Source: an uncultured Lachnospiraceae bacterium (GTDB lineage Bacteria; Bacillota; Clostridia; Lachnospirales; Lachnospiraceae). From it: a stretch of DNA of 57,164 nt. The translations under genes were made by a program, and so were the position numbers. Below are positions 25,947 through 34,107 of this stretch, piece by piece. The notes under the pieces were generated by a model, which saw only the letters and a list, made by a program, of their open reading frames with translations, searched no databases and had not been told where the DNA came from. The stretch is taken from positions 1 through 57,164 of the forward strand of contig CAJURT010000024.1 of assembly GCA_910588875.1 (NCBI GenBank). The letters are read 5' to 3'. Position 1 is the stretch's first letter. Each line of letters opens with the position of its first letter.

Positions 25947-25999
25947 GAAAAAGCAGGGATGAACGGTCGCCCGCATTCATCTACCTGCTCTGTCATCTC
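25947..25999 (-). promoter_or_regulatory. GlpP-type leader terminator/antiterminator before glpK
   Basis: On the minus strand GAGATGACAGAG (25988-25999) leads into the stem GCAG-GATGAA/TTCATC-CTGC, with a 12-base loop and TTTTTC after it. It lies about 110 bases before the glpK start. The 12-nt motif is identical to that before glpA. Confidence 0.8.
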
Positions 26000-26027
26000 T
26001 AAGGCGTTATGTTATTTGATATGTCTA

Positions 26028-26057
26028 ATAGTAACATAAAATCCTGAATCGTGTCAA
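26028..26057 (-). promoter_or_regulatory. Promoter of glpK
   Basis: On the minus strand the -35 is TTGACA (26052-26057) and the -10 is TACTAT (26028-26033), with an 18-base spacer. Confidence 0.65.
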
Positions 26058-26085
26058 GCATAAATGTGAATATTATTCATAAACC

Positions 26086-26103
26086 TTCCCGAAGTTTCGG
26101 GAA
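26086..26103 (-). terminator. Candidate terminator of the ferritin transcript
   Basis: TTCCCGAAGTTTCGGGAA is a perfect palindrome about 50 bases past the ferritin stop. On the minus strand it is followed by GGTTTATG, a weak U-tract. Confidence 0.4.
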
Positions 26104-26151
26104 TTTGTTACAATTCCGGCCCCATCTCATTTCATCTCACAGCTGCTATGT

Positions 26152-26664
26152 TTAAAGTACCAAGGAAGGGGCTGAATATACGCGGGCTGCCAGTTCATTA
26201 TCCAACATATAGAGCGCCCTCGGGTCAGAACCGAACAAGTCAAACTTCTTAATCAGCCCTTCCGCATTGGTCTCCTCCTCACCCTGTTCCTTTACAAACC
26301 AATCAAGGAACTGCATCGTGCGGAAATCCTTCCCTTCATTTGCCGCATCATAGATGGCATGGATCAGGCTGGTTACATACTGCTCATGTTCATAGCCTGC
26401 CTTCAGGGGCTCGGAAAAAGAAGCAAACTCCTTGCCTGGCTTATCAATCGCGTCCAAGGTCACTTTACAGCCATTATTCTGCAGATACTGCATAAACAGC
26501 ATGGCATGGTCCCTCTCCTCTTGCGCCTGAACCTTATACCAGTTTGCAAAGCCATCCAATCCCTGGTCAGCATAGTAATTGGAAAAATCCAGGTACAGAT
26601 ACGCAGAGTAAAATTCCTTGTTAACCTGCACATTCAACAGTTCCTTTACTTTTGTGTCTAACAT
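26152..26664 (-). CDS. ftnA: Ferritin
   Basis: This non-heme ferritin oxidises and stores iron in a 24-subunit shell. The protein has 170 residues, the normal length. It is four-helix-bundle in character: VQVNKEFYSAYLYLDFSNYYADQGLDGFANW, then the ferroxidase motif EERDHAMLFMQYL, and WFVKEQGEEETNAEGLIKKF. GGAGG precedes the ATG. It starts 31 bp after the SanA-like gene, so it may be read from the kinase operon; no separate promoter is obvious. C-terminal residues VYSAPSLVL are slightly unusual but do not affect the core. Confidence 0.93.
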   Translation of the reverse strand: MLDTKVKELLNVQVNKEFYSAYLYLDFSNYYADQGLDGFANWYKVQAQEERDHAMLFMQYLQNNGCKVTLDAIDKPGKEFASFSEPLKAGYEHEQYVTSLIHAIYDAANEGKDFRTMQFLDWFVKEQGEEETNAEGLIKKFDLFGSDPRALYMLDNELAARVYSAPSLVL

Positions 26665-26695
26665 ATCTCATCCTCCTTGAATGTAAAAATGTACT

Positions 26696-27391
26696 TTAAT
26701 CATTTGTCAGGTCACCGTCTCCGCTCACAGGGATCGCATCCCCCAGATATGTCGGCTTTGGCTGCAATATGCAGTAAAGGATGTCCTTGTTTCTGGCAAG
26801 GATCTCCCTTGCATCCCTGATCCTTTGCCCTCCATAACGGATCTTTTTGGCCGGGATCCCCCATAATTCCAGTCCCAGGCAATTCCCGTCATACAACGCA
26901 CGGTACAGATGGTATTCCTGGGTTACCACAATAGCCTTTTCTACCTGGAATATATCCCTGGCCCGGTACATACTCTCATAAGTTGAGAATCCGGCATGGT
27001 CCATAAAGATATCCTGGGACGGCACCCCCTTGTCCATGGCATACCGTTTCATCCGGTTCACTTCATCATACTGCACCCTTCCATGGTCACCGCTCATCAG
27101 AATCTTCGGGGCCGCACCGGAGAAGTAAAGGTCTATCCCCATATCCAGGCGGTCCTTCAGCATCTGGGTGGGTTCCCCGTCCGGGCGCAGCCCGCAACCC
27201 AGAATCAGGATACAATCCACCGAAGGCAGGGATTCATCCCCACTGTCAATTATTCTTTTTATGCTGCTTTTTTTCACGAAGTAATTGCCTGCCAGCAAAC
27301 ACCCTGTCCCGGCTACCGCCAAAATCAGGCAGCACCGGAACAGGATGCGGATTCCTTTTAATATTTTCTTCCTTATCCTGTTATCAGCCAT
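26696..27391 (-). CDS. SanA/YdcF-family (DUF218) membrane-anchored protein
   Basis: This 231-residue protein has one N-terminal hydrophobic helix (ILFRCCLILAVAGTGCLLAG). The DUF218 domain follows: DCILILGCGLRPDGEPTQMLKDRL, MSGDHGRVQYDEVNRMKRYA and VVTQEYHLYRALY. E. coli SanA and ElyC relatives affect envelope integrity and vancomycin exclusion; the biochemical activity is unclear. I chose the ATG at 27391, which has AGGA 5 bases upstream. It overlaps the kinase stop by 8 bases, implying coupling. Ferritin follows. Confidence 0.83.
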   Translation of the reverse strand: MADNRIRKKILKGIRILFRCCLILAVAGTGCLLAGNYFVKKSSIKRIIDSGDESLPSVDCILILGCGLRPDGEPTQMLKDRLDMGIDLYFSGAAPKILMSGDHGRVQYDEVNRMKRYAMDKGVPSQDIFMDHAGFSTYESMYRARDIFQVEKAIVVTQEYHLYRALYDGNCLGLELWGIPAKKIRYGGQRIRDAREILARNKDILYCILQPKPTYLGDAIPVSGDGDLTND

Positions 27392-29948
27392 TCTCATCCT
27401 GCGCTTCTTTTCCGTGGACAAATTTCTCCAGCAGCCTGGATACCTCCTGGACATCAATCGGCTTTGCCACATGTGCGTTCATCCCACAATCCAGACAACG
27501 CTTGATATCCTCTGAAAATGCATCTGCAGTCATGGCAATGATGGGAATGTCTGCGTCTGCCCGATCCAGCTTCCGGATGCCCCATGCCGCCTCATACCCC
27601 GTCATCACCGGCATACGCAGATCCATCAGGACGGCATCATAATAACCCACCGGAGATGCCTGGAACATCTCAACACAGATTTGCCCGTTTTCTGCCCGGT
27701 CCAGATCCATGCCGAGTTCTGACAGAAGTTCCTCCGCAATCTCCCAGTTCAGGTCATTATCCTCCGCCAGCAAAATTTTCATGTCTGTAAAATGATCTGC
27801 CTTCTCCGGCTCTTTTCCCTTGTTCTCCATATTCCCCGCATACGGCTTAAGCCCATAATACAGGGTGGATTTAAACAGCGGCTTGGAAATGAAGCCAGTC
27901 ACCCCGGCCCCCTTTGCCCGCTCCTCAATCTCGCTCCAGTCATAGGCAGAAATCAACAGGATCGGAACCTGGTCGCCCATATACCTGCGGATCCTTTTTG
28001 CAGTCTCTATCCCGTCAATCCCCGGAAGCTTCCAGTCCAGCAAAATCACTTGATAGTCCTGATGCCTCTCATGATTTCTCTGTATCAACTCAATGGCATT
28101 CTCCCCGTCCAGCGTCCATTCCGCATCAATACCGATGGTTTTTAAGGATGCCACCGTGCTCTCACAAAGCTGCTGGTCATCATCCACCACCAGCATCCTC
28201 CACTGGGGCAGAACCATATCTGCTTCCTGGATCTCCGCCTTCTCCATGTCAAGCGTCACATGGAACTCACTTCCCTTGCCCAGTTCACTGTCCACCTGAA
28301 TGACTCCCCCCATGGCATCCACAATATATTTGGTGATCGTCATCCCCAGCCCGGTTCCCTCCGTCTTGCGCACCCGGGCGCTGTCTTCCCTGGTAAAGGA
28401 ATCAAAAATCTTCTCCCTGAATTCCGGCGTCATGCCAATCCCGCTGTCCTTCACCCGCAGATGGATCCGTACCTGGCCTTCTCCTTTCGGAGATTCCTCC
28501 TCATACAAAGCCACCCGGATGCTCCCCCCGTCAGGCGTAAACTTAATCGCATTGGATAACAGATTCAGAAGTATCTGATTAAAGCGCACACTGTCGCAGC
28601 ACACATTCTCCGTCCGGATATCATGGATAGAAACGTCAAACTTCTGCTGCTTTGCTTTTACCTGGGGTTGCACAATACTCACAATACTGTCCATGACTTC
28701 CCGCAAAGATACCTGGTCCACATTGAGCGTCATCTTCCCGCTCTCAATCTTAGACATGTCCAGCACATCGTTAATCAGGCCAAGCAAATGTTTACTGGAT
28801 AAGGCAATCTTTTTTAGGCAGTTCTGGACCTGCTTGGGGTTGTCCATATTGGCGGTGGCTATGGCCGTCATCCCCACAATCGCATTCATTGGCGTCCTGA
28901 TGTCATGGCTCATATTGGACAAAAACTCACTCTTTGCCTTATTGGCATAAACAGCCTCCTGCCGCGCCTCCTCCAGCTGGCGGATCTGCTGTCTGGTAAG
29001 ATGATAATACTTGACAAACACTGCCAAAAGGGCAACCAGGATAACGGCACATCCGGCCAGCCCCATAATCTCCCATTGGACCCCCAGCCGGTTCACCACC
29101 TGGTCCAGCTGCCCATATGGCATGACTGTCACCAGGAACCACTCGGAATACGGAAGCTTTGTACAGTACAGATGGCGGCGTTCCTGCGACTGCTGAACCA
29201 CTACAGAATAATCTTTATTCTCGTCCATGGCAGCAACCAGTTCCTCGATGACCTTCTCCGCCTTTTCCGGCTCTTCCATAAAAAGCGCCCGGATACGTTC
29301 AAAATAATTATCCCGGAAAGCGTCCGAACTCCGGATGACAAAGGTGCCGTCACGCCGGATAATATGGGAGTACACCAACGACTCTTCCCCTTCCAGGGAA
29401 AGCATATTGCTGATGTAGTCCACCGGGAGCCCGGCCACAATCGCCGTGCTCTCTCTGCCGTTTTCCATCGGGCAGGTTGTGGAAACTCCAAGAAGCACCA
29501 CATTCTCCCCCCTGGAATCCAACCCTACCGCCACTTTTTTTCCATGGTTATTCAACGAATTAAGGAAGGGCTCCGGATCTGCCACCTCCAGCGGCTCACC
29601 GTATAGCATCTCAAACTCCCCGTCTTCGGAATAAAATGCCAGATACTCAAATCCCCTTGCCCGGGCATTGTATACCAACTCTTCCCTCAGTTCCCTGCCA
29701 TCCGTATATTTCCCGGATTCAATCAGCCTTTCCATATCTTCCACATGGGACAGGCGCATTTCTATGGTGGTCGCGAAATGTAAAACAATCCTTTCATTCA
29801 TGCCGGACATATAGATATTCCCCACCTCACTGATGGTCCCGGCGCTTTTGCTGTTCATATAAAATGCAAGGAACGAAAAAATACCAACGCAAAGAATCGA
29901 CACGAGAATAAGGCTGGTTTGCAAAAATCGTATGGTTTTATTCTTCAT
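27384..29948 (-). CDS. Hybrid sensor histidine kinase with two receiver domains
   Basis: This membrane sensor kinase has about 854 residues. A hydrophobic helix near residue 10 and another near 300 flank an extracellular dCACHE-like sensor (LPYSEWFLVTVMPYG at its end). The HisKA H-box is FLSNMSHDIRTPMNAI. The HATPase motifs are NLLSNAIKFTP, DSGIGM and GTGLGMTITK. Receiver 1 carries VVDDDQQL and LLDWKLPG; receiver 2 carries LLAEDNDLN and LMDLRMPVM. I chose the start at 29948 because of AGGAGAGG upstream. It follows the HPt gene by 30 bp and probably signals through it to the HD-GYP/GGDEF protein. It is a close paralogue of the kinase at 52101-54296. Confidence 0.9.
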   Translation of the reverse strand: MKNKTIRFLQTSLILVSILCVGIFSFLAFYMNSKSAGTISEVGNIYMSGMNERIVLHFATTIEMRLSHVEDMERLIESGKYTDGRELREELVYNARARGFEYLAFYSEDGEFEMLYGEPLEVADPEPFLNSLNNHGKKVAVGLDSRGENVVLLGVSTTCPMENGRESTAIVAGLPVDYISNMLSLEGEESLVYSHIIRRDGTFVIRSSDAFRDNYFERIRALFMEEPEKAEKVIEELVAAMDENKDYSVVVQQSQERRHLYCTKLPYSEWFLVTVMPYGQLDQVVNRLGVQWEIMGLAGCAVILVALLAVFVKYYHLTRQQIRQLEEARQEAVYANKAKSEFLSNMSHDIRTPMNAIVGMTAIATANMDNPKQVQNCLKKIALSSKHLLGLINDVLDMSKIESGKMTLNVDQVSLREVMDSIVSIVQPQVKAKQQKFDVSIHDIRTENVCCDSVRFNQILLNLLSNAIKFTPDGGSIRVALYEEESPKGEGQVRIHLRVKDSGIGMTPEFREKIFDSFTREDSARVRKTEGTGLGMTITKYIVDAMGGVIQVDSELGKGSEFHVTLDMEKAEIQEADMVLPQWRMLVVDDDQQLCESTVASLKTIGIDAEWTLDGENAIELIQRNHERHQDYQVILLDWKLPGIDGIETAKRIRRYMGDQVPILLISAYDWSEIEERAKGAGVTGFISKPLFKSTLYYGLKPYAGNMENKGKEPEKADHFTDMKILLAEDNDLNWEIAEELLSELGMDLDRAENGQICVEMFQASPVGYYDAVLMDLRMPVMTGYEAAWGIRKLDRADADIPIIAMTADAFSEDIKRCLDCGMNAHVAKPIDVQEVSRLLEKFVHGKEAQDENG

Positions 29949-29977
29949 CAAACCTCTCCTTAGAAACACATTCCCTC

Positions 29978-30340
29978 TTATGCCGGATTCTCCGCCTGTA
30001 ATTCCTCAATGGCAGCAATTGTCTGCTTATAATCCTCCGACACCTGTTGAACCAGGCCATCTGTCTCTGCCCCATACCCGGAACGCAGGTTATCTGTCAG
30101 GCGGTGGCTGGACTCATACAGCTTCGTAAAACTCAAATTCTGGCAGACTCCTTTGATCGTGTGGGCTGCCCGGAATGCCTCCTCATAATTTTTCGCTGCC
30201 ATAGAAGCCTCTAACAGTTCATAGCTTTTATCATTCAGGAATTTTAAAACAAACTTTTGTACCATCTTCTCACTGCGCAGGCGCCCGATCACGCCCTCAT
30301 AATCCCCTTCTAAAGCCGTATAGCATTCTTTCAATGTCAT
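29978..30340 (-). CDS. HPt-domain phosphotransfer protein
   Basis: This is a small 120-residue protein. The phosphorylatable histidine lies in FRAAHTIKGVCQNLSF, the classic HPt signature. The remaining sequence is helical and charged. It would relay phosphate between receivers, most simply from the hybrid kinase encoded 30 bp downstream to the receiver of the HD-GYP protein encoded 19 bp upstream. I chose MTLKECYTALEG at 30340 because GAGGA precedes it; the open frame extends upstream into the neighbouring gene. Confidence 0.88.
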   Translation of the reverse strand: MTLKECYTALEGDYEGVIGRLRSEKMVQKFVLKFLNDKSYELLEASMAAKNYEEAFRAAHTIKGVCQNLSFTKLYESSHRLTDNLRSGYGAETDGLVQQVSEDYKQTIAAIEELQAENPA

Positions 30341-30359
30341 ATTCTTCCTCTTTCCCCTG

Positions 30360-32456
30360 TCAATTAACAGGTTTTTCTTCACTGCCGTCAATCGGTGAGA
30401 TCACTGACAGCATTTCCTGCATTGAGTCATCATAAAAACGGTACTGTCCTCTTCCCGAACGTTTTGCCGCGTAAAGAGCCTGGTCCGCAGCATGGAACAA
30501 GGTATCATAATCTGTCCCCACAACATCGGTACGGACTACCCCCATGCTGACAGAAATCTGGAAATCCTCATAAGTCCCTTCGAGGGAAGAGAAGATCCGC
30601 TGGACCACCGCCTCTGCTTCCTCCTTATATTCCAAAAAGATAAGGAATTCATCTCCGCCGACCCTTGCCGCAATATCCCCGCCCCGGGTGCTCCGGCGCA
30701 GCTGTTCTGCCATATGGATCAGCACCTTATCCCCAAACATATGTCCGTAATTATCATTGGCCGATTTAAAATGATCCAAATCAAAAATCGCCAAGGCAAA
30801 CACACCGGCCTGCCGGTCCTCCATCCTCTCCTTAATCCGTTCCCTGGCATAATTGTGGTTGAACAGCCCGGTCAGGGAATCATGGGAAGCCATCTGCACA
30901 AGGGCATCAATCCGTGTACGCTCGTCATGGATATCTGTGGTTTTCCCAATAGCCCCCATATAGCGCGGCGGCTCGTCCGCAGACCACATGGCACGCCCGA
31001 TTGTCCGCATCCACCGCTTCTCACCATGGATATAAATCTCATGGTCATATTTCACCTGGGGATGTTCTGGAGTTGTGCTCCGTAATTCGTTGGAAAGGGC
31101 CCGCAACGTCCCGCTCCCCATCATCACCTGGATCTCAGGATTATTGTGGGGATCCATTAAAATCTCATCCAGGCCAAGCTTCTTTGCCCCATAGGGGGAC
31201 AATTTCACCATGGAAGGCGCCACCGTATACTCAAACTGGATCTCCTCAGACATATCTGCAAAAAAGCTATACTTCATCCTCTCATGCTCCAGAAGCTGCA
31301 ATGTACGCTCAGACGCAGACAAATCCTCATGGCGGAGCAATTCCTCAGCCACATTCTGCATCTGCCTCCGGCTCGCCCGGGCATCGCTGTCCCCCCGAAG
31401 TTCTTCCACCAGGATGCTCTCCACTTCTTTCAGGCATTCCATCAGAATCGGGTTAAATGTCCCACATTGGCCGTCTAAAATCATCTTAACCGCCACCTCG
31501 TGGGAAAACGCCTTTTTGTATACCCGCTCGCTGGTCAGGGCATCGTAAACGTCCGCCAAAGCCACCACCTGGGCCGAAATGGGAATCTCATCCCCCTTAA
31601 GGCCATCCGGATAACCACGGCCGTCATAGCGCTCATGATGCCAGCGGCATATCTCATAAGCCTTCTTAATCAGCGGTTCCTGCTGATGCATCGGCAATGC
31701 CTTCAGCATCTCCGCACCGATCAAGGTATGCTTCTTCATCTCCGCAAATTCTTCGTCAGTCAGGCGCCCTGGTTTATTAAGGATCTCGCCCGGAATGGAA
31801 ATCTTCCCAATATCATGCAGCGCCGAAGCAGTGCATATCAGGGAAATCTCCGTCCTTGGAAGCTGGTAAAGGCCGTTCTTATGCCCCAAATGCTTCAGCA
31901 GAATCTCCGTCAGAGTGCGGATATGCAGCACATGCAGCCCGCTCTCTCCATTTCTGAATTCCACAATATGGCTTAGGATATCTACCATCAGCCCGCTTTG
32001 CTGCTCCTTCTCATAGATCTGGTCCGCCACCAGGTCAATAAGCCTCTTCTGTTTTGCATAAAGCAGGATCGTATTTACTACCCGCCGGTGGAGAATCAAT
32101 GCGTCAAAAGGCCGGCTGATAAACTCCGTAACTCCCAATTCATAAGCCCGCTCCACATGGACAGACGCATTCTCTGCCGAGATAACGATAACCGGGATAT
32201 CCTCAATCCAGCGATGCTTATTCATCACTGTCAGAACCCCAAAGCCATCCATCTCCGGCATCACAATATCAAGCAGCAAAAGAGAAATCGAATTCCCATA
32301 TTTCTGAAGTATGGAAACCGCCTCAACACCATTCTCCGCCTCAATAATTTCATACTCATCTCCCAGCATATCTGTCAGGATCGACCGGTTCATCTCGGAA
32401 TCATCCGCAATCAGGATTGTCTGCCGGGGGCTGTCCTTACCGTTAATATATCTCAT
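30360..32456 (-). CDS. Response regulator with HD-GYP, PAS and GGDEF domains (c-di-GMP turnover)
   Basis: This is a cytoplasmic protein of about 698 residues. The receiver occupies residues 10-130 (ILIADDSEMNRS, LLLDIVMPEMDGF). The HD-GYP phosphodiesterase domain spans about 145-340 (ALHDIGKISIP, HHERYDGRGYPDGLKGDEIP). A PAS_3-like domain spans about 385-515 (YIHGEKRWMRTIGRAMWS). The GGDEF cyclase domain spans about 520-680, with an intact RVGGDEFLIF and an RxxD inhibitory site (RGGD) five residues before it. Both catalytic halves look intact, so the protein could make and break c-di-GMP. The second ATG (32456) is better spaced from AGGGA than the first (32462). It heads the signalling operon. 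Confidence 0.9.
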   Translation of the reverse strand: MRYINGKDSPRQTILIADDSEMNRSILTDMLGDEYEIIEAENGVEAVSILQKYGNSISLLLLDIVMPEMDGFGVLTVMNKHRWIEDIPVIVISAENASVHVERAYELGVTEFISRPFDALILHRRVVNTILLYAKQKRLIDLVADQIYEKEQQSGLMVDILSHIVEFRNGESGLHVLHIRTLTEILLKHLGHKNGLYQLPRTEISLICTASALHDIGKISIPGEILNKPGRLTDEEFAEMKKHTLIGAEMLKALPMHQQEPLIKKAYEICRWHHERYDGRGYPDGLKGDEIPISAQVVALADVYDALTSERVYKKAFSHEVAVKMILDGQCGTFNPILMECLKEVESILVEELRGDSDARASRRQMQNVAEELLRHEDLSASERTLQLLEHERMKYSFFADMSEEIQFEYTVAPSMVKLSPYGAKKLGLDEILMDPHNNPEIQVMMGSGTLRALSNELRSTTPEHPQVKYDHEIYIHGEKRWMRTIGRAMWSADEPPRYMGAIGKTTDIHDERTRIDALVQMASHDSLTGLFNHNYARERIKERMEDRQAGVFALAIFDLDHFKSANDNYGHMFGDKVLIHMAEQLRRSTRGGDIAARVGGDEFLIFLEYKEEAEAVVQRIFSSLEGTYEDFQISVSMGVVRTDVVGTDYDTLFHAADQALYAAKRSGRGQYRFYDDSMQEMLSVISPIDGSEEKPVN

Positions 32457-32503
32457 CTCCATTCCCTAAAAACAAAAAATTATAGTCCTTTGCTACGTTT
32501 TTT

Positions 32504-32532
32504 AGTATAGCATATTTCATGCATTGGGGCAA
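32504..32532 (-). promoter_or_regulatory. Promoter of the HD-GYP/HPt/kinase operon
   Basis: On the minus strand the -10 is TATACT (32504-32509) preceded by TGC, with a weak -35 TTGCCC (32527-32532) and a 17-base spacer. The AT-rich leader is about 45 bases. Confidence 0.6.
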
Positions 32533-32579
32533 GTCGTTTTCCCAGCCGGGAGGTAGGGGTGGGGAGGGGAATGTCCGCC

Positions 32580-32630
32580 GGTAAGAAACAGGAGGGCGGG
32601 CGCCTGACGCCCACCCTCCTGCTTCTTACC
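32580..32630. repeat. Long hairpin between the rnf terminator and the signalling promoter
   Basis: GGTAAGAA-CAGGAGGG-GGCG pairs with CGCC-CCCTCCTG-TTCTTACC around CCTGA, about 20 base pairs with small bulges. It lacks a U-tract on either strand. It lies 20 bases beyond the rnf terminator. Confidence 0.75.
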
Positions 32631-32651
32631 AGCCACGTTACCACGCCCGCC

Positions 32652-32692
32652 AAAAAAAGGGAAGGCAGCTTCTTATAAAAAGCCACCTTCCC
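32652..32692 (-). terminator. Rho-independent terminator of the rnf operon
   Basis: On the minus strand GGGAAGG-GC pairs with GC-CCTTCCC, with an inner CTTTTTATAAGAAG segment, followed by TTTTTTT. It lies 15 bases past the rnfB stop. Confidence 0.9.
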
Positions 32693-32706
32693 GCCAGGGT
32701 TCCGGG

Positions 32707-33498
32707 TTATAAAATCACTTTGGACGGACACTTCGCCGCACATTTACCACAGTTGGTACACTTGCTGTAATCGATCACCGCCACATTGTTATCCATATGG
32801 ATGGCATCGAATTCACACTGCTTGGTGCAAAGCGTACAGGCAATACAGCCGTTGTCGCATTTTGCTTTGACATCCTTGCCCTTATCATGGGAAGAACACT
32901 GTACCAGATGCTCGGCAGAGTAGGGCACCAACTCGATCAGGTGATTCGGACAGGCGGCTACGCACTTGCCGCAGGCCACGCACTTCTCCTTGTCAACCAC
33001 TGCCACTCCGTCCACAACATGGATGGCGTCAAAGGCACAGGCCTTCACGCAGGAACCATAACCCATACAGCCATAGGTACAGGCCTTCTCCCCGCCTCCG
33101 GGGACGACCGCCACCTTGGCGCAGTCGTCGATTCCAAAATAATTGTACTGGACCCGGGCCTTGTCGCAGGTGCCTTTACACTTTACAAAAGCAACCTTTT
33201 TCTCCGTTCCGCCGCTCTCCACTCCCATGATGGCCGCGATCTTATCCGCCACTGCGGGACCGCCCACCGGGCAGGCATTGACAGCAGCCGTACCGGCGGC
33301 AATGGCAGCCGCCAGGCCGTCACAGCCCGGGAAGCCGCAGCCGCCGCAGTTGTTGCCGGGAAGCTCTGCACGGACCAGAATCTCTTTTTCATCCACTTCT
33401 ACTTTAAACTGCTCACTGGCAATCCCCAGCAGCACACCGATAACGATACCGATGGCGCCGATGATGACTGCCGCTAAAAGCAAACCTGTCATATTCAT
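32707..33498 (-). CDS. rnfB: Rnf complex subunit B (iron-sulfur protein)
   Basis: RnfB takes electrons from ferredoxin and passes them into the membrane complex. The protein has 263 residues with an N-terminal membrane helix (LLLAAVIIGAIGIVIGVLLGI). A four-cysteine Fe-S domain follows (NNCGGCGFPGCDGLA). Further clusters are seen as CTYGCMGYGSCVKAC, CVACGKCVAACP, CIACTLCTKQC and CTNCGKCAAKCP. This cluster-rich form is common in Clostridia. It is the last gene of rnfCDGEAB and is followed by a strong terminator. Confidence 0.96.
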   Translation of the reverse strand: MNMTGLLLAAVIIGAIGIVIGVLLGIASEQFKVEVDEKEILVRAELPGNNCGGCGFPGCDGLAAAIAAGTAAVNACPVGGPAVADKIAAIMGVESGGTEKKVAFVKCKGTCDKARVQYNYFGIDDCAKVAVVPGGGEKACTYGCMGYGSCVKACAFDAIHVVDGVAVVDKEKCVACGKCVAACPNHLIELVPYSAEHLVQCSSHDKGKDVKAKCDNGCIACTLCTKQCEFDAIHMDNNVAVIDYSKCTNCGKCAAKCPSKVIL

Positions 33499-33514
33499 CT
33501 TTTTAAGCCACCCC

Positions 33515-34093
33515 CTATTTAATCAGGCCGGAAAAGCCCATGAATGCGATTGCCATCAGACCGGAGGTGATCAGTACAATCGGAGACCCCTGGAAGTTGA
33601 AGGGGATATCGTTGTCTTCAATGCTTTCACGGATGCTTGCCAACAGTACAATCGCCACCGTAAAGCCCACTGCCGTACCAAAACCGTTCGCCACGCTGAA
33701 AATAAAATTGTACTCCTTCTGCACATTGGTCAGGGCGGAACCCAGCACCGCGCAGTTGGTGGTGATCAGAGGCAGGAACACGCCCAGGGCCTGATACAGG
33801 GAAGGGACATTCTTCTTTAAGAACATCTCCACGAACTGCACCAGAGCGGCAATCACCAGGATAAAGGCAATGGTCTGCAGATATGTGACATTAAAAGGCA
33901 CCAGGACGAAGGTATAGATCAGGTTCGTCACAATCGATGCCAGCACAATCACGAAGATAACCGCTCCGCCCATGCCGAGAGAAGTGTCTACCTTCTTGGA
34001 TACGCCTAAGAACGGGCACAGGCCCTGGAACTGGCTCAGGATAATGTTATTCACCAGGGCGGCGCCTACAATTACTAAAATCAACTCTTTCAT
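33515..34093 (-). CDS. rnfA: Rnf complex subunit A
   Basis: This is an integral membrane subunit of the ion-translocating ferredoxin:NAD+ oxidoreductase. The 192 residues form about six helices. Recognisable segments are NNIILSQFQGLCPFLGVSKKVDTSLGMGGAV and PLITTNCAVLGSALTN, the latter holding the conserved cysteine region shared with RnfE. It lies 14 bases downstream of rnfE and 16 bases upstream of rnfB. Confidence 0.96.
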   Translation of the reverse strand: MKELILVIVGAALVNNIILSQFQGLCPFLGVSKKVDTSLGMGGAVIFVIVLASIVTNLIYTFVLVPFNVTYLQTIAFILVIAALVQFVEMFLKKNVPSLYQALGVFLPLITTNCAVLGSALTNVQKEYNFIFSVANGFGTAVGFTVAIVLLASIRESIEDNDIPFNFQGSPIVLITSGLMAIAFMGFSGLIK

Positions 34094-34107
34094 CTATCGC
34101 GCCCTCC

